From: Geobacteraceae bacterium | Lineage (GTDB): Bacteria; Desulfobacterota; Desulfuromonadia; Desulfuromonadales; Geopsychrobacteraceae | Assembly: GCA_027064785.1 (NCBI GenBank) | Contig: JAMOPE010000458.1 | Coordinates: forward strand, 1-25,502 | DNA length: 25,502 nt | Direction: 5' to 3' | Shown here: positions 15,183 to 22,380 of the stretch, one piece after another | Layout of the letters: each line of letters begins with the position of its first letter | How positions within the stretch are numbered: position 1 is the first letter of the stretch | Notes under the pieces: model-generated | Told to the model about the DNA's origin: nothing | Databases searched by the model: none | What the model saw: only the letters and a program-made list of their open reading frames with translations | Made by a program: the position numbers and the translations under genes

Positions 15183-15430
15183 TTAATTCTTCAGGTTAAA
15201 GCTTTTCCCTTCTTTATTGTGGCGCGAGAACAGTCCACGGATCATCCCACTAAATAGAAGGACTGCCGGCACCAGTTGAAAAACAACAATCAGGGCAAAA
15301 AAAACCGCGAAACAGAGTTAGTAGCAATGAGCTGCTACCTTCACCAGCGATGTCAGCGGCCAATGCAGCCGAAGCACTCGCTCCGGACAGAAACAAAAAA
15401 ACATATACTGCGGTAAAAGTCGACCCTCAT
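15183..15430 (-). pseudogene. QLVPA-type small membrane protein, frameshifted copy
   Basis: Reading the minus strand gives a signal-peptide-like start (MRVDFYRSIC), then FLFLSGASASAALAADIAGE, then SSSLLLTLF, then FFALIVVFQLVPAVLLFSGM and a basic tail ending FNLKN. These parts lie in three frames. Two shifts are needed, one at a run of seven T (15401-15395) and one at a run of eight T (15304-15297), each corrected by removing one base. The intact relative at 16534-16776 has seven T at the second site. With both corrected the product is 81 residues, the same length as copy 1. An arginine replaces the isoleucine in TLFIGFF. A real pseudogene, slippage-prone expression, or homopolymer sequence errors are all possible. 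Confidence 0.75.
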
Positions 15431-15487
15431 CTCGTTTTTTCCAAGGCAGACAAAGCTAAAATAAATTCATAACGGGATCGTGACAAA

Positions 15488-15503
15488 TGCAGAGGGTGTG
15501 CCA
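15488..15503 (-). promoter_or_regulatory. Sigma-54 promoter TGGCACACCCTCTGCA for the QLVPA/cytochrome module
   Basis: On the minus strand the sequence has the -24 TGGCAC and -12 CTGCA elements with the strict GG-N10-GC spacing of sigma-54 promoters. Transcription would start near 15477, about 47 bases before the frameshifted small gene, and run into copy 1, the 52-residue peptide and the cytochrome module. An NtrC-family activator is encoded 1.8 kb away. Confidence 0.75.
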
Positions 15504-15601
15504 TTTATATGATATTTTTCGAGAAAGGTGTAAACTGCCGTTATTATGCGACCTAAGGAGGGCTCAAAGGGTAAAAATGACTCTTTCTGTTAAATATAGG
15601 C

Positions 15602-15618
15602 GTATAAATAAATTATAC
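15602..15618. promoter_or_regulatory. Inverted repeat GTATAA-ATAAA-TTATAC
   Basis: Two perfect six-base arms are separated by five bases, about 100 bases upstream of the -24 element. It is a candidate binding site for the sigma-54 activator or another dimeric regulator. The AT-rich composition makes a chance match possible. Confidence 0.35.
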
Positions 15619-15701
15619 ATCTGGCGGGCATTTAAGAGCTAAAGTAGACCGGTGAATGCTGATAACCTGCTGAGAAATAAGACGATTACAGAGAGATAAA
15701 G

Positions 15702-15717
15702 ATTGTATACAGTATAC
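15702..15717. promoter_or_regulatory. 16-bp motif ATTGTATACAGTATAC, shared with the nuo promoter
   Basis: The reverse complement, GTATACTGTATACAAT, differs by one base from the sequence at 6331-6346 upstream of nuoA. The copy here contains a perfect GTATAC-A-GTATAC arrangement. It may bind a regulator common to both respiratory modules. Confidence 0.4.
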
Positions 15718-15773
15718 CGCCGATTGAATATTTTATTTATATACCTATGGGGGGCTAACGTTGCCGGATCAAT

Positions 15774-15803
15774 AAAAAAAGCGGCTACTGAAAAGGAGCC
15801 GCT
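15774..15803 (-). terminator. Rho-independent terminator after the receiver-QLVPA gene
   Basis: On the minus strand AGCGGCT and AGCCGCT form a seven-base stem with a ten-base loop, followed by TTTTTTT. It lies 37 bases past the stop at 15841 and closes the two-gene unit 16776-15841, separating it from the next sigma-54 promoter. Confidence 0.88.
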
Positions 15804-15840
15804 CATACCGCCTGATCCTCATTTATCTGGTTGTTTCCAG

Positions 15841-16503
15841 CTAGCATTTGCGGACAGCAACCGCCTTAAGATCGTCCCTACGTCCCTGTGCTGCATCTTT
15901 GGTTAAACCAAACAACATCAACACTGCCGGAACCAGCTGAGCAACAATCAACAGAGCACAGAAACCGACAAACAGCAGGGTAAGGATCCCACTATTATAC
16001 GTGTGGCTGGTATCAACAGCCATCGCCCTAGGAGCAAACATCAACATCATCGTTAAGCAGGTCATGATAGCCGCAGCCCCACGTGCCGGGATCTTTGTAC
16101 CAAAGCGACGACGACCGACGCTTTGACGAGTCTGGTAATTTTCAAATGCACAGCTGACAGCCTGGCGAATCTCATCCCAACTCTCTCCGCCGACCGGCTT
16201 AAGAGCATGATAGAAGATTCCCTCTTTTCTGATACGCCGCAATAGTTCTAGTGGCATTTCATCAGAAACAAGAATAATCGACAGGTTACGGTTACATTTT
16301 TTCAACAGCGGGACAAATTTTGCAATCTGCTGTTCATCAAAAATGCCCCCGAGCAGGACAACCTGAATCGACTTATCCAGAATCCCTTCAAGGGAGTTCA
16401 CGACCGAATCGGTACACGTCACCTCATAGCCGTCAGAGCAGAATAGATCGGCCATTTGCTCACGTGAAGCTTCGTCTTTATTGGCAATAAGTAGACCATT
16501 CAT
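15841..16503 (-). CDS. Degenerate receiver domain fused to a QLVPA small membrane protein
   Basis: Residues 1-115 of this 220-residue protein look like a response-regulator receiver (MNGLLIANKDEASREQMADL..., then VVLLGG, IILVSDE and HALKPV). The phosphorylated aspartate position is glycine (VVLLGG for VVLLD), while the late lysine of KP is kept, so it probably cannot be phosphorylated normally. After a basic linker (about 125-147) comes an internal signal-like helix, AAAIMTCLTMMLMFAPRAMA, then VDTSHTYNSGIL and LLFVGFCALLIVAQLVPAVL, nearly the same as copy 1. AGGGTGAT precedes the ATG. The receiver would stay in the cytoplasm, tethered by the helices. A second, internal translation start at the signal-like helix is possible. 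The role is unknown. Confidence 0.8.
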   Translation of the reverse strand: MNGLLIANKDEASREQMADLFCSDGYEVTCTDSVVNSLEGILDKSIQVVLLGGIFDEQQIAKFVPLLKKCNRNLSIILVSDEMPLELLRRIRKEGIFYHALKPVGGESWDEIRQAVSCAFENYQTRQSVGRRRFGTKIPARGAAAIMTCLTMMLMFAPRAMAVDTSHTYNSGILTLLFVGFCALLIVAQLVPAVLMLFGLTKDAAQGRRDDLKAVAVRKC

Positions 16504-16533
16504 AATATCACCCTATCCCTTCAGTTAAGCGAA

Positions 16534-16776
16534 TTACCGATTGGAACTTTTCTGCTCAACCCCGCGTTCACGACTAAACAGCCCCTTAACAATCCCGACG
16601 AACAGCAGAACAGCCGGAACCAGCTGAAAAACAACGATTAGAGCAAAAAAACCGATAAACAGAGTCAGCAGCAGTGATCCACCCTGACCTTCTGCTGCAG
16701 GTGCAGCCAAAGCAGCCGAGGCAAAACATCCCGAAACGACACATGCCAAAGTAAAACTACGAATAATATTTTTCAC
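16534..16776 (-). CDS. QLVPA-type small membrane protein, intact copy 2 (GTG start)
   Basis: This 80-residue protein starts at a GTG with an excellent GGAGG six bases upstream. It reads MKNIIRSFTLACVVSGCFAS (cleavage likely after ALA near residue 24), then APAAEGQGGSLLLTLFIGFF and ALIVVFQLVPAVLLFVGIVK, and ends in a charged tail (SRERGVEQKSSNR). The open frame could be extended to 16845, but that would translate the sigma-54-like promoter, so I reject it. VSGC resembles a lipobox, so a lipoprotein is a weak alternative. It is the first gene of a two-gene unit with the receiver fusion, 30 bases apart. It is closest to the pseudogene copy. Function unknown. Confidence 0.8.
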   Translation of the reverse strand: MKNIIRSFTLACVVSGCFASAALAAPAAEGQGGSLLLTLFIGFFALIVVFQLVPAVLLFVGIVKGLFSRERGVEQKSSNR

Positions 16777-16828
16777 GATAAACCTCCAGAACCCCTCAAT
16801 AGATTTTCTTCTTATTCCGTATTTCATA

Positions 16829-16844
16829 TACAGAAGTTGTGCCA
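16829..16844 (-). promoter_or_regulatory. Probable sigma-54 promoter TGGCACAACTTCTGTA for copy 2
   Basis: On the minus strand TGGCAC is in the -24 position and CTGTA in the -12 position, with GG-N10-GT spacing: one base off the GC consensus. The distance to the GTG start (about 54 bases) matches that of the promoter at 15488-15503 to its gene (about 59). Both have TGGCACA and TTCTG/CTCTG in common. Confidence 0.55.
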
Positions 16845-17183
16845 AAAGCAGCAGACACGCTAAAAACTATACTTAACATACTGATATTACATATTTAATT
16901 GCTGGGGAAGGGATGACTCAGTAATTCCTATCAAAGCTATGTGTATATTTTTTTAATACTCAGAGAATGCGGTGATAATTAGCAAGAAAAAACAAAAAAG
17001 ACCATAACTCACTGTTGTTGCGTTATTTTCGAAAGAAATCACAGAAACATTCCGAGAAATGGCAAAATATTTTTTTTATTTTTATTCTACAAAAATAGGT
17101 TGGCGGCTATGTCAGAAAAAAATGACTGAAAAGCGTTAATTCCGTCTTTATCAAGCAGTGGCACACTTCTAGGACATATTACC

Positions 17184-17212
17184 TTGACTGTTGTAATGCG
17201 GCTTATTACTAT
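17184..17212 (+). promoter_or_regulatory. Candidate sigma-70 promoter of the activator gene
   Basis: TTGACT (17184-17189) and TACTAT (17207-17212) are separated by 17 bases. Transcription would start near 17219, leaving a leader of about 125 bases. Confidence 0.45.
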
Positions 17213-17243
17213 AAAATGTTTAAAAGCCTGCAATTATTACACT

Positions 17244-17258
17244 TGGTCTGGTTTTTGC
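17244..17258 (+). promoter_or_regulatory. Candidate sigma-54 promoter of the activator gene
   Basis: TTGGTCTGGTTTTTGCTA keeps the GG-N10-GC spacing and a good TTGC -12 element, but its -24 element (TGGTCT) is weaker than the other two. If used, the activator would control its own expression. Confidence 0.45.
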
Positions 17259-17344
17259 TAATATATCAGCAGGTCGACACACAAGATTGTTTTGTTCGTG
17301 TCTCTTTATTATCGCAAGTCTAAGTAGAGAGCTGCCACACCACT

Positions 17345-18769
17345 ATGGACGAAAATGCTGTACACAAGATACTGGTCATCGATGACGAAGCCGTTATCCG
17401 CGAGGGGCTGCGCCAGGCCCTGACGATGGAGGGATATCAGGTTGTCGCTGCCCAAAACGGTAAAGTCGGCATGGAGAAGCTGCAAAAAGACAGCTTCAGT
17501 GTCGTCATCAGTGACCTGAAAATGCCCATTATGGGCGGTATCGAAGTCTTAAAAACAATCTCGGTCCTACAACCGAATGTCCCCGTTATCATCATCACCG
17601 GATTTGCCACTGTTGATTCGGCTGTTGATGCCATGAAAAACGGTGCTTTTGAATATCTAACGAAACCTTTTCTGCCGGAACAAATTACTGAAAAAGTTCA
17701 GTCTGCTATAAAAAAACGGTTGCTGAATCTTGAGTCAGAGATCATCACTGAAAGTATCCCGAATGAAACTGTTGCCGATTCCTTTATCGGCAAGAGTGAG
17801 GCGATGCAGAAAGTTTTTCGGCGGATTCTACAGGTTGCACCAACAAACAGTTCCGTTCTGATCACCGGTGAAAGCGGGACAGGAAAAGAACTGGTCGCAC
17901 GGGCAATTCACAATAACAGCCCACGAAAAGATGAGCCGTTTGTGGCGATTGATTGTAACTCGCTTCCAGAAAATCTCCTTGAGAGTGAGCTGTTTGGTCA
18001 CGTCAAAGGGTCTTTCACCGGGGCAACCCAGTCGAAACCAGGACTTTTCAGTGTTGCCAGCGGTGGCAGCCTTTTTCTTGATGAAATTGCTAATCTCAGC
18101 CTGACAACTCAGGCAAAATTGCTCAGAGTGCTGCAACAGCGTGAAGTCACTCCGATTGGTGGAACTAAAGCAACCCCGATCGATATTCGTCTGATTGCTG
18201 CTACCAACCGCGGGCTGGATAAGATGGTTGAAGAAGGGACGTTTCGTGACGATCTTTACTTCCGCCTGAATATTATCCCCATTGATCTGCCCCCATTACG
18301 GGAGCGATCCGGGGATGTTCCTCTACTGATCGGTTATTTCCTGAAGAAGTTTTCGGATGAAATCGGACGGGAGATCAAAGGGCTATCAGCTGACGCCCAC
18401 CTAGCCCTGCACGATTACCCATTCCCGGGCAATGTTCGCGAACTTGAAAATATTATCGAACGGGCAGTCGTTCTAACTCAGGGAGAGATTATTCAGCGGG
18501 ACAGCCTTGAATTGCCGGCAACGCAGGATGATGACCCGAATTCTCTTGATGTTGTCGCCCCCGCCAATACAGACGAACTAAAAGAGGTCAAGCGCAAGGT
18601 TCGGGAGCAGGCAGTTGAACCGGTCGAAAAAGCATTTGTCTATGCTGCTCTTGAAAGGAACAACTGGAATGTCACCAAAGCGGCAGAAGAGACCGGAATG
18701 CTACGCCCCAATTTTCAAGCATTGCTAAAGAAACTGGGCATCTCGGTTAAAGATCACACCCCCCATTAA
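17345..18769 (+). CDS. Sigma-54-dependent response regulator (NtrC family)
   Basis: The 474-residue protein has three domains. The receiver (about 1-125) has the acidic pair in VIDDE, the phosphorylation site Asp57 in VISDLKMP and LTKPF. The AAA+ sigma-54 activator domain (about 145-370) has Walker A GESGTGKE and Walker B GGSLFLDEI. A Fis-type helix-turn-helix, NVTKAAEETGMLRPNFQALL, lies near the C-terminus. The sigma-54 contact loop reads GSFTGA where GAFTGA is usual. The ribosome binding site before the ATG is weak. The gene is convergent with the c-haem histidine kinase (8 bases between stops), its likely partner, and diverges from the QLVPA genes. I infer that it drives the sigma-54 promoters nearby. 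Confidence 0.95.
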   Translation: MDENAVHKILVIDDEAVIREGLRQALTMEGYQVVAAQNGKVGMEKLQKDSFSVVISDLKMPIMGGIEVLKTISVLQPNVPVIIITGFATVDSAVDAMKNGAFEYLTKPFLPEQITEKVQSAIKKRLLNLESEIITESIPNETVADSFIGKSEAMQKVFRRILQVAPTNSSVLITGESGTGKELVARAIHNNSPRKDEPFVAIDCNSLPENLLESELFGHVKGSFTGATQSKPGLFSVASGGSLFLDEIANLSLTTQAKLLRVLQQREVTPIGGTKATPIDIRLIAATNRGLDKMVEEGTFRDDLYFRLNIIPIDLPPLRERSGDVPLLIGYFLKKFSDEIGREIKGLSADAHLALHDYPFPGNVRELENIIERAVVLTQGEIIQRDSLELPATQDDDPNSLDVVAPANTDELKEVKRKVREQAVEPVEKAFVYAALERNNWNVTKAAEETGMLRPNFQALLKKLGISVKDHTPH

Positions 18770-18777
18770 ACCAGCTT

Positions 18778-20379
18778 CTAACTCTGAGTCCCTTCCTCAC
18801 GAGAATCTTTCAACAGATCATTGCCATCGGTTGGTAAGTAGATTGTAAAGCGGGTTCCCTCGCCTTCACGACTTTTGACATCAACCCGACCACCGTGATT
18901 TTTAATAATTCCGTAAGAGACCGAAAGACCAAGGCCGAAGCCCTTCTGTGCCTTGGTTGAGAAGAATGGATCAAAAATCCGGTCAAGATTTTCCTGACTG
19001 ATCCCGGTCCCGGTATCCTCGACAACAATCTGGACAACCTTATCTTTTTCAATCAATTGCGTTGTAATAATTAACGCACCGCCGCTAGGCATCGCCTGCC
19101 CGGCATTGATAAACATATTGAAAAAGACCTGTTCCATCTGGTCAGCATCGATCTCAACTTCCGGAAGATTTTCAGCACCATGGTAGCGAACGTCGATATC
19201 CTGAAAAATAGTTTGCTGTGTGACAAGCTGCAGAGTCAGCTCGATAATCCTGTTGATCGAATCGAGTTTCTTTTCGGGAATCGATTCCCGCGCAAACTCC
19301 AGCAATCCCCGGACAATTTTTGCACATCGCCCGGTTTCCGAAACAATCAGACCAAGGTTGTCGCGCACCTGATCGGGGATATCCGGATTTTTAGCCGACA
19401 GCGATGCGAACATCAGAATCCCCGTCAGGGGGTTATTGATTTCGTGGGCAATCCCGGCAACCAGCTCCCCCATCGAAGCCAACTTGGCCGAACGCAGCAA
19501 CTGCCCCTGCATATCGGTAATCTCGGCCGTTCGCATGATAACTTTCTCCTCCAGCGTTTTCCCCCACTCCTGCAGCTCCAATTGGGCTTGCGCTAAATTA
19601 TCGGCCATATGATTGAAAGAAAGCCCCAATTCACCAATTTCATCCTTGGCAACAATCTTGACTCGTGCCGACAAATCTCCTTTTGCTAACGCCTGTGTCT
19701 GCTCCAGCATCCCTTCAAGGGGGCGGCAAATATATCTCTTAGTGAGGAGGTAGTGACAGAGCGACACAATAATCACCATGAAAAATGTGGAGGTAATCAC
19801 ATCCTTATGGTGCGCATGTGCCAGATCGGCCATTTGACTTTCGGAAATTACAATATCAAGGACACCGATCTTCTGTTCATCCGGGGAATGGGCATGGCAC
19901 GCGGCAGTGTAGCAGGTCGGTTCGTTATAAATTCCCCGGGTAATACTGAGATATTGGGTTCCGGAATCGTCGGTAAAGATCCGGCTCCGTTTTTCCAACG
20001 GAGCATCAACCTGTGTTTCACTTCCTTCAAGGTGACAAAAAGAGCAACTCTCATCTTTTTCACTCAAAGCGGTCCCGATTTCATGCTTATTCATCGAGAA
20101 ATTGATCACCCCTTCGCGACCAAGAATCCTTATCCGCTTCACTCGCGGAGTTTTGCCGACATCTTCGATCATCTGTTGTAGCTGCTCACGATTATCCTGC
20201 AGCATCAGGTGTCGCGAATCGCGAAGAACCATCTCCGCTATGACATCGGCATCGTGAATAGCTTTTTCCGCAAACACCTTTTGCACCTTTTCAATATGTA
20301 AAAAGGCGGAAACAGACATAACAATAAGGAGAACAATACTGGATATTGCCGTATATCTGATTGCCAGGCGAATTTGCAT
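18778..20379 (-). CDS. Membrane histidine kinase with a periplasmic c-haem sensor domain
   Basis: The 533-residue protein starts MQIRLAIRYTAISSIVLLIV, with AAGGAG six bases before the ATG at 20379. The longer frame to 20412 lacks such a signal. Order: helix 1 (about 9-28), periplasmic domain (29-192), helix 2 (about 195-212), HAMP (about 213-266), coiled coil, then an NtrB-like kinase with phospho-acceptor His312 in AGIAHEINNPLTGI. The N-box (FFNMFINAGQAM), G1 (VEDTGTGIS) and G2 (KGFGLGLSVSYGI) follow. The sensor has CSFCH (112-116), a normal c-haem site, and CYTAACH (156-162), a CX4CH variant. It resembles the c-haem sensors of Geobacter relatives. The kinase-less protein at 10869-11762 shares the domain. 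It probably phosphorylates the adjacent sigma-54 activator. Confidence 0.93.
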   Translation of the reverse strand: MQIRLAIRYTAISSIVLLIVMSVSAFLHIEKVQKVFAEKAIHDADVIAEMVLRDSRHLMLQDNREQLQQMIEDVGKTPRVKRIRILGREGVINFSMNKHEIGTALSEKDESCSFCHLEGSETQVDAPLEKRSRIFTDDSGTQYLSITRGIYNEPTCYTAACHAHSPDEQKIGVLDIVISESQMADLAHAHHKDVITSTFFMVIIVSLCHYLLTKRYICRPLEGMLEQTQALAKGDLSARVKIVAKDEIGELGLSFNHMADNLAQAQLELQEWGKTLEEKVIMRTAEITDMQGQLLRSAKLASMGELVAGIAHEINNPLTGILMFASLSAKNPDIPDQVRDNLGLIVSETGRCAKIVRGLLEFARESIPEKKLDSINRIIELTLQLVTQQTIFQDIDVRYHGAENLPEVEIDADQMEQVFFNMFINAGQAMPSGGALIITTQLIEKDKVVQIVVEDTGTGISQENLDRIFDPFFSTKAQKGFGLGLSVSYGIIKNHGGRVDVKSREGEGTRFTIYLPTDGNDLLKDSREEGTQS

Positions 20380-20475
20380 TGACCACTCCTTAGATCCAAA
20401 GTCAGAAGACAAACTGCCTTACAATACTGGAGAGTCAATTTTTTTTGAACCATTAATCGTCACCTGTGGGAATCA

Positions 20476-20504
20476 TTGCCTTTTCAAGGCCGCTGAAGTA
20501 TAAA
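20476..20504 (+). promoter_or_regulatory. Candidate sigma-70 promoter of the ubiD-cysM unit
   Basis: TTGCCT (20476-20481) and TATAAA (20499-20504) are separated by 17 bases. A perfect palindrome, GCCTT-TTC-AAGGC (20478-20490), overlaps the -35 hexamer and could be an operator. Confidence 0.5.
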
Positions 20505-20538
20505 ATTAATTCTCTTTTTCGACACAAGGATCGGGATA

Positions 20539-22380
20539 ATGGGATACAAAACTCTCCGTCAGGCGGTAGATGCTCTTGAACACAGTGGGCAATTGGTTCG
20601 AATCGACCAGCCAATTGATCCAAATCTCCTCGCCGGAGCGATTCAGCGACGTGTTTACCAGCATCACGGTCCGGCTCTACTGTTTACCAATCTGACCGGA
20701 AGTCGATTTCCAGCTGTCGCCAATTTGTTCGGCACACTGGAACGCACCCGCTACCTGTTTCGTGACACGCTGCGCCATGTCGAGACACTGGTCAAGCTGA
20801 AGCTTGACCCGAAAACCCTCTTCAAATCACCCACATCGTTGTTGACCGCACCGCCGGCAGCATTTCACCTACTCCCGAAGAAAGGCTCTTCCGGCCCGAT
20901 TCTGACCGGGCAGACAACCATCGGAGACCTTCCCCAGATCAAGAGCTGGCCCGACGATGGCGGGGCATTCATCACCTTGCCACAGGTCTACAGTGAGAGC
21001 AGTATCAAGCCTGGAGTTCGCTCGTCCAATCTGGGAATGTATCGGGTACAAATTTCGGGGAACGATTATCAGCAGGACAAAGAGATCGGTCTCCACTATC
21101 AGCTCCACCGGGGAATCGGTGTTCACCATCAGGAAGCTCTCCGGGCAGGACAACCTTTTCGCGTCAATATTTTTGTCGGAGGGCCGCCAAGTTTGACAGT
21201 CGCTGCCGTCATGCCACTGCCTGAAGGGATGCCGGAACTCGCCTTTGCCGGGTTACTAGGGGGACATCGCATCCCGTTAGTTCAACCCGCCGGATGTCTA
21301 CCAATGCCGGCTGAAGCCGATTTTGTTATCTGTGGCACCATTGACCCCAACCAGCAGAAACCGGAGGGCCCCTTTGGCGACCATCTTGGTTATTACAGCC
21401 TGACTCACGACTTTCCTCTGGTTAAAGTCGAGCGGGTTTACCATCGTCCTGATGCCATCTGGCCATTCACAACCGTCGGGCGGCCACCGCAGGAAGATAC
21501 CAGCTTCGGTGAATTTATCCATGAACTGACGGGGGCACTAATCCCTGAAGTCCTCCCCGGCATCAAGGCTGTTCATGCTGTTGATGCCGCCGGGGTTCAT
21601 CCACTACTCCTTGCGATCGGCAGTGAGCGTTACACCCCTTACAAGCGCCCCGATCAGCCTCAGGAACTGCTGACACAGGCAAATGCGATACTCGGTCAGG
21701 GGCAATTATCTCTCGCCAAATATTTGCTGATTGCTGCCGAAAACGACAATCCCGCCCTCGACATTCACAATATTCCTGCATTCTTTCTGCATATTCTGGA
21801 GCGAGTTGATTGGCAGCGTGACCTCCATTTTCAGACAGCGACAACGATTGACACTCTCGATTACAGTGGTCACGGACTCAATCAGGGTTCAAAGGTTGTC
21901 ATCGCTGCCGGTGGCAATAAACGCCGGGAATTGCCAAGCAGTCTTCCAGAGAACCTGACATTACCACGTGGATTTAAAAACCCGCGGATCGCAATTCCGG
22001 GACTGTTACTGGTTGAAGGTCCGGCGTGTGCAGAGTCCCGACCGGGAGCAGACCTCAACCTGCTCCGTTTTGTTAAAAAATACACCAACGACGATCCCAT
22101 CAACACCTTCCCACTGATTCTCGTTGTTGATGACAGCGAATTCTGTGCGGCGGAATTAAACAACTGGCTGTGGGTCTGTTTCACCCGATCAAATCCCGCA
22201 GCCGATATATATGGGATTGAGAGCTCCACTCAGGCAAAACACTGGGGTTGCTCGGGTGCTTTGATTATCGATGCCCGCAGCAAGCCACACCATGCCCCGC
22301 CATTGATTGATGACCCGGCTGTCGAAGCACAGGTTGATCAACTCGCCGTTAACGGCGGGCCACTACAAGGAATGATTTGA
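20539..22380 (+). CDS. UbiD-family (prenyl-FMN) decarboxylase
   Basis: UbiD enzymes reversibly decarboxylate aromatic or unsaturated acids using prenylated FMN, often in quinone synthesis or aromatic degradation. The 613-residue protein has the family regions: MGYKTLRQAVDALEHSGQLV at the N-terminus, RSSNLGMYRVQISGNDYQ (the substrate/prFMN-binding loop), FVGGPPSLTVAAVMPLPEGM, PEGPFGDHLGYYSL (with the family's catalytic-region Glu), FTTVGRPPQEDTSFGE and DLNLLRFVKKYTNDDP. It is longer than E. coli UbiD (about 500), mostly from a C-terminal extension. AAGGA stands before the ATG. No UbiX-type partner is in the window. In a menaquinone-using organism a quinone-synthesis role is possible, but the substrate cannot be read from the sequence. 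cysM follows directly (TGAATG). Confidence 0.88.
   Translation: MGYKTLRQAVDALEHSGQLVRIDQPIDPNLLAGAIQRRVYQHHGPALLFTNLTGSRFPAVANLFGTLERTRYLFRDTLRHVETLVKLKLDPKTLFKSPTSLLTAPPAAFHLLPKKGSSGPILTGQTTIGDLPQIKSWPDDGGAFITLPQVYSESSIKPGVRSSNLGMYRVQISGNDYQQDKEIGLHYQLHRGIGVHHQEALRAGQPFRVNIFVGGPPSLTVAAVMPLPEGMPELAFAGLLGGHRIPLVQPAGCLPMPAEADFVICGTIDPNQQKPEGPFGDHLGYYSLTHDFPLVKVERVYHRPDAIWPFTTVGRPPQEDTSFGEFIHELTGALIPEVLPGIKAVHAVDAAGVHPLLLAIGSERYTPYKRPDQPQELLTQANAILGQGQLSLAKYLLIAAENDNPALDIHNIPAFFLHILERVDWQRDLHFQTATTIDTLDYSGHGLNQGSKVVIAAGGNKRRELPSSLPENLTLPRGFKNPRIAIPGLLLVEGPACAESRPGADLNLLRFVKKYTNDDPINTFPLILVVDDSEFCAAELNNWLWVCFTRSNPAADIYGIESSTQAKHWGCSGALIIDARSKPHHAPPLIDDPAVEAQVDQLAVNGGPLQGMI

Larger units (their letters stand above)
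15504..15773. other. Gene-free regulatory stretch upstream of the sigma-54 promoter
   Basis: This is AT-rich DNA without a credible gene. It holds the GTATAA-ATAAA-TTATAC inverted repeat (15602-15618) and the 16-bp motif at 15702-15717, roughly 110 and 210 bases upstream of the sigma-54 promoter. These are distances typical of enhancer-like activator sites. Together with the downstream promoter and leader, the stretch from 15431 to 15773 carries no gene. Confidence 0.6.
16845..17344. other. Gene-free divergent regulatory region
   Basis: Together with the 16829-16844 promoter and its leader this makes a gap of more than 500 AT-rich bases between the leftward QLVPA gene and the rightward activator gene. 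It holds the promoters listed separately. It also has a TGGCAC at 17158 with no matching -12 element, and a GTAAT/ATTAC inverted repeat at 17193-17209. No gene or RNA of known type is recognised. Confidence 0.55.

Noticed and set aside
15577..15642. A 21-codon plus-strand frame (MTLSVKYRRINKLYIWRAFK...) with AAAGGG before its ATG
   Set aside because: It is too short, has no hydrophobic or domain signal, and lies within the regulatory stretch upstream of the sigma-54 promoter.
16777..16845. Longer start for the QLVPA copy 2 gene
   Set aside because: It would begin with a TTG inside the sigma-54-like promoter, while the GTG at 16776 has a perfect ribosome binding site and gives the family length.
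17158..17173. TGGCACACTTCTAGGA on the plus strand as another sigma-54 promoter
   Set aside because: The -24 half is ideal, but the -12 position reads AGG where GC is needed.
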